This document shows positions 1-5,287 of a DNA stretch of 5,785 bases, one piece after another. Below the pieces are notes generated by a model. That model searched no databases. It was not told where the DNA came from and saw only the letters and a list, made by a program, of their open reading frames with translations. Source of the stretch: Candidatus Thalassarchaeaceae archaeon (GTDB lineage Archaea > Thermoplasmatota > Poseidoniia > Poseidoniales > Thalassarchaeaceae); the NCBI GenBank assembly GCA_029250425.1, contig JAQXFF010000235.1, forward strand, positions 1-5,785, in the 5' to 3' direction. A program made the translations under genes and the position numbers. Every line of letters starts with the position of its first letter. Position 1 is the first letter of the stretch.

Positions 1-1
1 G

Positions 2-1084
2 CATTATACATACACTTCTAGTGGGATTGGCGATGTCAGTATCACCGTATTTTCAGATCAAGCTCAAGGTGTATTAATTGTTCATGTATTGGAAGGCCCC
101 CTCGATTATCTTGAGGTGTTGATTCCATCAGAGGGTGATCAAGGAACTTCAGTATCATTCGAAATCAAAGGCTATGATGTCTCGGGGAATCCAGTCACAA
201 TACACCAATGTTCTGCAATTATCACCACAGATGCTGGTGACGTAGAATGTGATGAAAACGGTTGGGTCTTGGATTTGGATACGTCTGGGGAATTGGTCGT
301 ACATGCTAGAATTCAATCTTCCAGCGGTAGTTCGGCTGAAGGAAGTGATTTCATTACAATTCATTCGACGTGGTTTGGATGGGGCAACAATACACAAGTG
401 ATTATTGCGAGCAGTTTGCTCATTATCATCCTCATCACAGTCATTTTACTGGTATTATTCAAGCATCTTGGTTCCCGAATTGAAGAGGAAATTGAGTTCA
501 TGGGGGAAGAGAATTCCACTACAGATGCCTCCCCTCCTCCGCCAATTGAATCAATCGGCAATGATATTCAGCCCCCAGCACCTATGATTCCTGCACCAAA
601 TTTGGTTACAATTCCACCACCTACACCATTGGTTCAGCCAGCGGTAATTCCCGCACCTATGCCGGTTCAACCCTTTGTTTCCGCTCCCGTCCCCGTTACT
701 CCATTAGACCCATTGGTTGCAATCCAACCTGTGATTGAACCAGTACCTGAACAGAGTGTTCATGTGGAACATGTGGAAGAGGATTGGGCTACACCTGAAT
801 CAGAGGTAAAACCTGATTCTGAAATAGTGGCGCAGAAAGATGACGAGTGGGGTGAAATGGCTGGTGATTGGGATGGTACTGGTGCCACCCTCACCACAGC
901 TGCCGCAACATTTGCTGATATTCAGTATGAGAATCGTCGTGGCGATGGTCCTCGGGATGCCGCTGAACAAACATTGCGATCTTTACCAGGAACTACTGCA
1001 GGGGAAGATGGCTGGTATTTCGATCGTGCGGGTCGTCCCTCTCAATGGAAACATACCGATGAGAATGGTTGGTCTCAGGAATAG
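2..1084 (+). CDS. Ig-like repeat surface protein, C-terminal part (5' end outside window)
   Basis: The frame is open from base 2 to the TAG at 1082-1084, giving 360 visible residues; the gene starts outside the window, and the TTG at 89 is an internal Leu codon. Residues 1-31 look like the end of one beta-sandwich domain. About 32-122 form a further complete Ig-like (Big/invasin-type) domain opening with LEVLIPSEGDQGTSVSFEI, with two Cys (70 and 83) that could pair. Residues 132-153 are a single hydrophobic helix (ASSLLIIILITVILLVLF) followed by KHLGSR, so by the positive-inside rule the Ig part is outside and the tail inside. The tail has a Pro-rich stretch (about 178-250), an acidic Trp-containing part (EEDWATPE, DDEWGEMAGDWDG) and a Trp/Tyr-rich end at 336-357. 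I infer a membrane-anchored adhesion or surface protein with a cytosolic interaction tail. The exact function is not recognised. The 3' end overlaps panB tail to tail by 10 bp. Confidence 0.8.
   Translation, partial: HYTYTSSGIGDVSITVFSDQAQGVLIVHVLEGPLDYLEVLIPSEGDQGTSVSFEIKGYDVSGNPVTIHQCSAIITTDAGDVECDENGWVLDLDTSGELVVHARIQSSSGSSAEGSDFITIHSTWFGWGNNTQVIIASSLLIIILITVILLVLFKHLGSRIEEEIEFMGEENSTTDASPPPPIESIGNDIQPPAPMIPAPNLVTIPPPTPLVQPAVIPAPMPVQPFVSAPVPVTPLDPLVAIQPVIEPVPEQSVHVEHVEEDWATPESEVKPDSEIVAQKDDEWGEMAGDWDGTGATLTTAAATFADIQYENRRGDGPRDAAEQTLRSLPGTTAGEDGWYFDRAGRPSQWKHTDENGWSQE
533..751 (+). other. Pro-rich low-complexity cytosolic linker
   Basis: This stretch of the surface-protein gene encodes about 73 residues dominated by Pro, Ala, Val and Ile, with motifs such as PPPPIES, QPPAPMIPAP, IPPPTPLVQPAVIPAP and PVPVTPLDP. 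It lies directly after the membrane helix and a short acidic segment, so it is predicted to be cytosolic. It is probably an extended, flexible linker that carries the C-terminal Trp-rich module away from the membrane. The codons vary between repeats, so this is a compositional tract and not an exact DNA repeat. Confidence 0.7.
1007..1072 (+). other. C-terminal Trp-rich module resembling DUF2510
   Basis: The last 25 residues of the surface protein contain DGWYFDRAGRPSQW followed by ENGW. The spacing GWYxDxxGxPxxW...GW resembles DUF2510, a short motif of unknown function described at the ends of many membrane-linked actinobacterial proteins. It sits on the predicted cytosolic side. The resemblance is by eye; a profile search would decide it. 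Confidence 0.4.
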
Positions 1085-1893
1085 CGTTCCTCATCATTCG
1101 GGAAGTCTTGGCTTCGAACATCATTGATGTATTCTCCAACTGCTTTGGTCATCTCATCGTAGAGGTTCAGATATCGTCGCAAGAAGCGTGGATTGAATTC
1201 ATGCGTAAGTCCGATTAAATCATGAATGACCAATACTTGCCCATCTACCTCAGATCCTGCACCAATGCCAATGGTTGGTATATTGACCGCTGCAGTAACT
1301 TTGGCCGCCAAATCGGCAGGAATTTTCTCTAGGACGATGGCGAAACATCCTGCTGCTTCGAGGAGTTTTGCATCCTCAATCAACTTGGCTGCTTCCTCTT
1401 CCTCGCGCGCGCGAACGGAATATGTACCAAACTTGTAGATCGATTGGGGTGTGAGGCCGAGATGCCCCATGACAGGAATCCCTGCTGTTAGAATACGTTC
1501 GATGGATTCCACAACCTCTGCGCCCCCTTCCAGTTTGACAGCGTGCGAACCACTTTCCTTCATGATTCGGATTGCACTATTGAGCGCTTGGCGAGAATCC
1601 CCTTGGTAACTTCCGAATGGCATGTCACACACAATGAGTGCACGATTGACTCCATTGACCACACACTGAGCGTGGTAGATCATTTGGTCCAAGGTGATGG
1701 GTACAGTTGTATCGTTACCAGCCATCACATTGGATGCGGAATCTCCGACTAGGATGACATCGATTCCCGCTCCATCTAGGATTCGTGCCATTGAGAAGTC
1801 ATATGCGGTTAGCATGGTGATTTTTTCACCCGCCTGTTTCATTTCCTGAAGAGTTTTTGTGGTGATTTTCATCGCCTTTCCCGCAATCGACAT
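1075..1893 (-). CDS. panB: 3-methyl-2-oxobutanoate hydroxymethyltransferase (ketopantoate hydroxymethyltransferase)
   Basis: The enzyme transfers a hydroxymethyl group from 5,10-methylene-tetrahydrofolate to 2-oxoisovalerate to make ketopantoate, the first committed step to pantothenate and CoA, in the cytosol. The 272 residues match the usual length (264 in E. coli), so the gene looks intact. Family motifs appear in order: TAYDFSMARI (29-38), VGDSASNVMAGNDTTVP (49-65), CDMPFGSYQ (89-97), VKLEGG (119-124), GHLGLTPQS (143-151), VLEKIP (187-192), IGIGAG (208-213) and DGQVLVIHDLIG (217-228). By alignment with E. coli PanB the Mg2+ ligands are D51, D90 and E122, with E189 as the catalytic acid/base; all are present. 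The ATG at 1893 is preceded by GAGGG with a 6-nt gap. A second ATG at 1872 (MKITTKTL) fits the E. coli N-terminus better and would give 265 residues. The gene follows the permease by 63 bp and is probably co-transcribed. Its 3' end overlaps the convergent surface-protein gene by 10 bp. Confidence 0.95.
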   Translation of the reverse strand: MSIAGKAMKITTKTLQEMKQAGEKITMLTAYDFSMARILDGAGIDVILVGDSASNVMAGNDTTVPITLDQMIYHAQCVVNGVNRALIVCDMPFGSYQGDSRQALNSAIRIMKESGSHAVKLEGGAEVVESIERILTAGIPVMGHLGLTPQSIYKFGTYSVRAREEEEAAKLIEDAKLLEAAGCFAIVLEKIPADLAAKVTAAVNIPTIGIGAGSEVDGQVLVIHDLIGLTHEFNPRFLRRYLNLYDEMTKAVGEYINDVRSQDFPNDEERYS

Positions 1894-1899
1894 TGGTGA

Positions 1900-1904
1900 C
1901 CCTC
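1900..1904 (-). promoter_or_regulatory. Shine-Dalgarno site of panB
   Basis: On the minus strand GAGGG stands 6 nt before the ATG at 1893. This is a good 16S-complementary motif at normal spacing, and it favours the longer panB start over the in-frame ATG at 1872, whose upstream sequence has only a weak AAGG. Confidence 0.55.
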
Positions 1905-1908
1905 TGAG

Positions 1909-1925
1909 GTTGCGAGATGCGCAAC
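1909..1925 (-). other. Small hairpin in the permease-panB gap
   Basis: GTTGCG and CGCAAC form a perfect 6-bp GC-rich stem with a 5-nt loop, in the 63-bp gap between the permease stop and the panB start, ending about 4 nt before the panB Shine-Dalgarno site. A second imperfectly foldable inverted repeat, CCCTT-c-AAGGG, adjoins it at 1927-1937. No T-run follows on the minus strand, so it does not look like an intrinsic terminator. It may be an mRNA processing or stability element, or chance. Confidence 0.35.
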
Positions 1926-1956
1926 ACCCTTCAAGGGAACGGCGACAGAAACAGAC

Positions 1957-3645
1957 CTATTCGGCCTCATCAAATTCTTCTTCCATACCTTCGAGGAATT
2001 CGTCGACATCAATGACTCCATTGCCATTGGTATCAATTTCGTGGAACAGGTTACGGACGTGGAATGCATCATACTTTGGTGCAATAATACTCATGGCATG
2101 AACAAATTCACTTTCATTGAGGAACTCAGGATGTGATCGCTTTGCGGCAGCGGTGTGGAATACCAACCATCTCTTTTCCCGCTCATGCTGACTTACATTT
2201 GTGAATTCGGTTCGCACCGTTCTCCAAGGTGTCAGCATGGGGTGCGCTCTTGATTTCCCATAGGAATAGTATGTGATGAGTCCCAGCAAGCAACAGGCGG
2301 CTGCACCAATGACTGCCTTTTCTCCCATCAAATAGATGAGTACAAGTCCTCCGATGATGCCGAAAAATTGCATCCAAGGGTACAGGGGTGATTTCCACTC
2401 GGGTTGGTACCAGGAATGTGTTTTTGATGCTCTTCTTAGAACAATTACACAGGCATTAATCACGATGAAAATCATGATTTTGAAACCAGATGCGAGTTTC
2501 GCAACTTCATGCGTATCAAGTAGAACAATCGCTACAGCCATTGCAATTCCTGTGCCGATGATTGAGAGATGTGGTGTCTGATATTTTGGATGCACATTTT
2601 CCAATGCTTCAGGAAGAAGGTTATCTCTAGCCATTGCAAATGGGAATCTGGATGATGCCATGATTCCAGCAAGGGCCATTGAAGTCATGGTCGTGACTGC
2701 AAGAACGGCGGCGATGACACCGATTGTTTCACCACCAACTGCTGTCGCAAAAGTGTAGATTGGATCCTCTTCAGCCACCAGCTCCCCTTCGACATTCAAT
2801 TCTATGAATGAAGACGGTTCAACAGCTGCGACCATGACAATGGATATCACGACATAAAGTAAGCAGCTGATGAGAAGGGACCAAAGAATTCCATAAGGCA
2901 TATTTCGGCTTGGATTTTTGATTTCCCCACCTACGGCTGCAATTTTTGTAACACCTGCATACGCGACGAATACAAATGCAGCAGTTTCGGCGACAGATGT
3001 CCACCCCGTGCCAAATGCTTCTCTGGAAAAGGCAGCATCCCAATTCAAATCCATGGTAATAATGGCCCAAATACAGAGTATGAATAGGAATAATACCGAA
3101 GTAAGTACAATTGGTGTTTGGACCTTTTTGATTTTCTTCAACCCTAAGATATTGATGATTACAATCATGACTAACAGCATTATTGCGGCAATTTCGATAT
3201 CAATTGTGACACCGAGTAAACTTTCCAAAACCACAAGATATGCTTGGAACCCAATCAGTGCGAAAGCGGATTTTAACATGAAATTCGCCCATAAGCCAAG
3301 TCCCGAGATCGTACCAATGAGTGGGCCAAATGTGCGCTCAATATAGACATAGGATCCGCCCGATGATGGCATAGCAGTCGCAAGTTCTCCTTTGGAAAGG
3401 GCCCCGGGAAGTACGATGAGTGCTGCCACAAGATAGGCCAACCAAATCCCGCCTACGGCGACGGTCCCCCCTCCCATGTCCAGCATTGCCAAAGCAGGCA
3501 GGACAAATAGACCGGAACCTAGCATTGCTGAAAGTGAAATGATGACAACTGAAGCCATGCCGAGTTTTCGCTCTAGAGTATCACTGACCAACTCAATTGG
3601 CTTGTATACAAAATCGATCAATGTTGATGGTTTAATCGGTTGCAT
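1957..3645 (-). CDS. APC-superfamily amino acid permease with C-terminal EF-hand domain
   Basis: This is a secondary transporter of the amino acid-polyamine-organocation superfamily, 562 residues from the ATG at 3645; an adjacent TTG one codon upstream is a less likely start. Numbering from that TTG, TM1 carries GSGLFVLP (44-51), the unwound substrate-binding motif. SSGGSYVYIERTFGP (95-109), FVAYAGVTKIAAVGGEIKNP (227-246) and SRFPFAMARDNLLP (333-346) are further APC signatures. About 12 hydrophobic segments run from 31 to 463. Typical members end near residue 450-480; here about 95 extra hydrophilic residues follow, including a canonical EF-hand loop at 539-550 and an acidic end (EGMEEEFDEAE). 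Both ends of APC proteins are cytosolic, so the calcium loop faces the cytosol. The substrate cannot be read; being next to aminophenol-dioxygenase-like genes suggests an aromatic amino acid or amine, but this is inference. No clear Shine-Dalgarno site precedes the start, so translation may be leaderless. Confidence 0.88.
   Translation of the reverse strand: MQPIKPSTLIDFVYKPIELVSDTLERKLGMASVVIISLSAMLGSGLFVLPALAMLDMGGGTVAVGGIWLAYLVAALIVLPGALSKGELATAMPSSGGSYVYIERTFGPLIGTISGLGLWANFMLKSAFALIGFQAYLVVLESLLGVTIDIEIAAIMLLVMIVIINILGLKKIKKVQTPIVLTSVLFLFILCIWAIITMDLNWDAAFSREAFGTGWTSVAETAAFVFVAYAGVTKIAAVGGEIKNPSRNMPYGILWSLLISCLLYVVISIVMVAAVEPSSFIELNVEGELVAEEDPIYTFATAVGGETIGVIAAVLAVTTMTSMALAGIMASSRFPFAMARDNLLPEALENVHPKYQTPHLSIIGTGIAMAVAIVLLDTHEVAKLASGFKIMIFIVINACVIVLRRASKTHSWYQPEWKSPLYPWMQFFGIIGGLVLIYLMGEKAVIGAAACCLLGLITYYSYGKSRAHPMLTPWRTVRTEFTNVSQHEREKRWLVFHTAAAKRSHPEFLNESEFVHAMSIIAPKYDAFHVRNLFHEIDTNGNGVIDVDEFLEGMEEEFDEAE
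1999..2034 (-). other. EF-hand calcium-binding loop in the permease tail
   Basis: The 12-residue loop DTNGNGVIDVDE matches the canonical EF-hand at every liganding position: D at 1, N at 3, N at 5, G at 6, I at 8, D at 9, E at 12. Flanking helices are visible (YDAFHVRNLFHEI before, FLEGMEEEF after). The preceding region (SHPEFLNESEFVHAMSII) looks like a degenerate first EF-hand helix-loop-helix, so this may be an EF-hand pair with one working loop. Confidence 0.85.
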
Positions 3646-3663
3646 CAATCAATCGGCTCTGAG

Positions 3664-3673
3664 TATAGCATAA
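3664..3673 (-). promoter_or_regulatory. Candidate TATA-like promoter element of the permease gene
   Basis: On the minus strand TTATGCTATA is centred about 24 nt before the permease ATG. That distance would suit an archaeal TATA box driving a leaderless or very short-leader transcript. The gap is generally AT-rich, so the match is weak evidence on its own. It would allow the permease and panB to be expressed separately from the upstream dioxygenase genes. Confidence 0.3.
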
Positions 3674-3690
3674 GATACTACGTATCTTAT
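3670..3690. promoter_or_regulatory. Perfect 21-bp palindrome, candidate operator
   Basis: The arms ATAAGATAC (3670-3678) and GTATCTTAT (3682-3690) are exact inverted repeats separated by TAC. It fills much of the 53-bp gap between the dioxygenase-RidA fusion stop (3699) and the permease start (3645) and touches the TATA-like stretch. The stem is AT-rich (two GC pairs) and is not followed by a T-run on either strand, so a binding site for a dimeric regulator fits better than a terminator. A 3'-end stem-loop for the upstream transcript is the alternative. Confidence 0.5.
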
Positions 3691-3698
3691 TCTCCAAA

Positions 3699-5273
3699 CT
3701 ATGGTGCTTTTGCGATAACCTTCATTTCCACGGCGATTGGCGTGGGTAGCGCCTGAATCGCCAATGTGGTCCGGGTCGCTTGAATTTCTTCAAAATGTTT
3801 GGCGTAGACTTTGTTGTATCCATCGAAATCACGTTTCATGTCTACAAGGAACGTTGTCACATCAATGACATTGCTCAATTTCGCATCACATGCTTCAAGA
3901 ATGATTCGGATATTTTCGATACATGCTTCAGTTTGAGCTTCAATATCATACTCTTGAGGTTTACCATTTTCATCTTCAATAGGGCCGCCTGGGATTTTGT
4001 TATCCACTGGACTTCTGGGCCCAACGCCTGAGATGAACAGCAAATTCCCTACTCTGCGGGCATGAGGGTATGCTCCAACTGCACTGGGTGCATCTTCAGC
4101 AATGATCGCCCCATCCTTGCTCATCATTTTTCCAACGGTTTTCTTTGCGACAATCGATGCCGCGACTCCGCCGACGGGCCCTGCAATTGCCACACCTGCT
4201 GCAGCACTCAATGCACCGGTTGCATGAGATATGACGGTTGAACCATATTCGTCATACAAATCATCCATCACTTCAACAGGATTCCGCCATTCTTCATCAG
4301 GCCTTTCGGCCTCAACTAAAGGGCCATCCACGCCCCCGGGAGCGTGCATATCGCCTGATGCGGTGACAAGGACATTACGATCACCGCGATAGATGTCTAC
4401 ATCATCTTCATCGAATTCTTTGTCACCAACCGAACCCTTTGAGGGAGTGAGTTGAATCACTGCACCACCACTCCCATGAAGTGCAGCATATGCCAACACT
4501 TCACCATCGTAGTTGTTGTGTTGGCCCATGGTTGCAGCCATCCACCATGCTGGTTTGTATGCGACCACTTTCTGCACACGAATTTGTCCGTGGATGTCAC
4601 GACTAAGTTGGCTAAGATCCTCTAGGCGACCCGCCTCGAAGAACTCGAGAATTTTTCGATTCCACTCCTCATCTTTAGCAGAATGAATCCGATCATCTGC
4701 GGGGTCAACATGTTTCGTGAACATTCGATTGGAAAGGCTGGAAACAGCGACGATGACAGCCTTCTTTCCTTGTGCTTTCAACGCATCTCGAGCGGCTTTA
4801 CCCAGAACAATGGTTTCAGCACGATTTGCATACATGTTGCTTGAAATAATACAGGCGGGAATTCGGTTGTCAGGATTGAGCAGACTCAATGCAACAACAG
4901 ACCCAGTGTCAATCGGGAATCCGTGATATGCAACAGTGCGTGAGTGCAAACCTCTTGACTCCGCAGCATCTTTGTAGGCGTTGCCAAATTCAACATCCAT
5001 TTTGAATTTGTAAGGCATTGAGCCGAGAAAGTGAAAATCGTCGTCGACGTGAACCCATTCGGGTTCGGGCTGTACTTGGAATTGGTGTCCAACAATACTT
5101 GGCCATGTGGTTGAATAGACGATAATCACGTCTGCATCACTCTCTTCAATTCGTTGTCGACATTCGTCGTATGCCGCTCGAAGTTCACCCCATCCCTTGT
5201 TTTGATCAGGGGCTAGAAGTGGGTGTGGGTGCGGAGGGACATAGAGTCCGAATAGTACAGGGTTGTCGCTCAA
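3699..5273 (-). CDS. Aminophenol dioxygenase alpha-like subunit fused to RidA / 2-aminomuconate deaminase-like domain
   Basis: One continuous 524-residue frame. Residues 1-282 form a LigB-family class III extradiol dioxygenase domain resembling the alpha subunit of 2-aminophenol 1,6-dioxygenase (AmnA type): YVPPHPHPLL, VIIVYSTTW, YHGFPIDTGS, DDRIHSAKDEEWNRKILEFF and LHGSGGAVIQL. Compared with the neighbouring beta-like protein, SHSLSHRHF is replaced by VSSLSNRMF (177-185), so this subunit is probably structural. Residues 283-396 are a linker with an acidic part and an Ala/Gly-rich hydrophobic segment (351-378). Residues 397-523 are a full RidA/YjgF domain (YPHARRVGNLLFISGVGPRS, AQTEACIENI, TTFLVDM, ATRTTLAIQALP, VEMKVIA), with the family's substrate-binding Arg at R501 and a conserved Glu at E516. 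This domain most resembles 2-aminomuconate deaminase (AmnD type). The start is TTG, overlapping the previous stop as TTGA and preceded by AGGGAG with an 8-nt gap; the next Met is residue 86, inside the domain. The actual substrate is not known. Confidence 0.85.
   Translation of the reverse strand: MSDNPVLFGLYVPPHPHPLLAPDQNKGWGELRAAYDECRQRIEESDADVIIVYSTTWPSIVGHQFQVQPEPEWVHVDDDFHFLGSMPYKFKMDVEFGNAYKDAAESRGLHSRTVAYHGFPIDTGSVVALSLLNPDNRIPACIISSNMYANRAETIVLGKAARDALKAQGKKAVIVAVSSLSNRMFTKHVDPADDRIHSAKDEEWNRKILEFFEAGRLEDLSQLSRDIHGQIRVQKVVAYKPAWWMAATMGQHNNYDGEVLAYAALHGSGGAVIQLTPSKGSVGDKEFDEDDVDIYRGDRNVLVTASGDMHAPGGVDGPLVEAERPDEEWRNPVEVMDDLYDEYGSTVISHATGALSAAAGVAIAGPVGGVAASIVAKKTVGKMMSKDGAIIAEDAPSAVGAYPHARRVGNLLFISGVGPRSPVDNKIPGGPIEDENGKPQEYDIEAQTEACIENIRIILEACDAKLSNVIDVTTFLVDMKRDFDGYNKVYAKHFEEIQATRTTLAIQALPTPIAVEMKVIAKAP
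3702..4085 (-). other. RidA/YjgF domain of the fusion protein
   Basis: Residues 397-524 of the fusion are about the length of a stand-alone RidA protein (roughly 125-145 residues). Conserved points are the strand RVGNLLFISG (407-416), the helix TEACIENIRIILEACDAKLSNVI, TTFLVDM, the R501-containing ATRTT and E516 in VEMKVIA. RidA-family members hydrolyse reactive enamines/imines; the 2-aminomuconate deaminases of bacterial aminophenol and chloronitrobenzene pathways belong here. All key residues are present, so the domain is probably active. Confidence 0.85.
4140..4223 (-). other. Ala/Gly-rich hydrophobic segment in the interdomain linker
   Basis: Residues 351-378 of the fusion read ATGALSAAAGVAIAGPVGGV followed by AASIVAKK. 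The segment is hydrophobic with Gly/Ala at small-residue spacing and is followed by KKTVGKMMSK. It resembles a glycine-zipper helix and might associate with a membrane or pack between subunits. It could equally be a buried helix of the linker. Confidence 0.45.
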
Positions 5274-5287
5274 AGAACCAACTCCCT
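5270..5287 (-). promoter_or_regulatory. TTGA stop/start overlap with Shine-Dalgarno site
   Basis: The beta-like gene ends with TGA (5272-5270) and the fusion begins with TTG (5273-5271), sharing four bases. AGGGAG at 5287-5282 precedes the TTG by 8 nt. This decides the TTG start and implies translational coupling of the two dioxygenase subunits, which suits an alpha/beta complex. Confidence 0.7.

Noticed and set aside
533..751. Pro-rich tract as a DNA tandem repeat
   Set aside because: The repeats are at the amino-acid composition level only; codons and spacing vary too much for a tandem repeat.
89..1084. TTG at 89 as the start of the surface-protein gene
   Set aside because: The same frame is open to the window edge and codes for plausible beta-sandwich sequence (SITVFSDQAQGVLIVHV) before 89, so the TTG is an internal Leu codon.
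1869..2084. Small minus-strand frame over the permease-panB junction
   Set aside because: It overlaps the EF-hand coding end and the panB start in another frame, and its Met/Ser-rich translation resembles nothing I know.
2918..3346. 142-codon plus-strand open frame opposite the permease
   Set aside because: It is antisense to well-conserved permease segments, has low-complexity Ile/Met/Thr composition and no recognisable motif, so it is a shadow of the coding strand.
3646..3648. TTG at 3648 as the permease start
   Set aside because: An ATG follows immediately at 3645 and no Shine-Dalgarno motif favours the TTG.
3670..3690. Palindrome as an intrinsic terminator for the dioxygenase operon
   Set aside because: The stem is AT-rich with a 3-nt loop and no T-run follows on the minus strand, so an operator or 3' stem-loop is more likely.
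3699..5273. Reading the fusion as two genes with a missed stop or frameshift between them
   Set aside because: The frame is uninterrupted from 5273 to 3699, the linker shows no frame slip, and I see no strong ribosome site before the RidA part.
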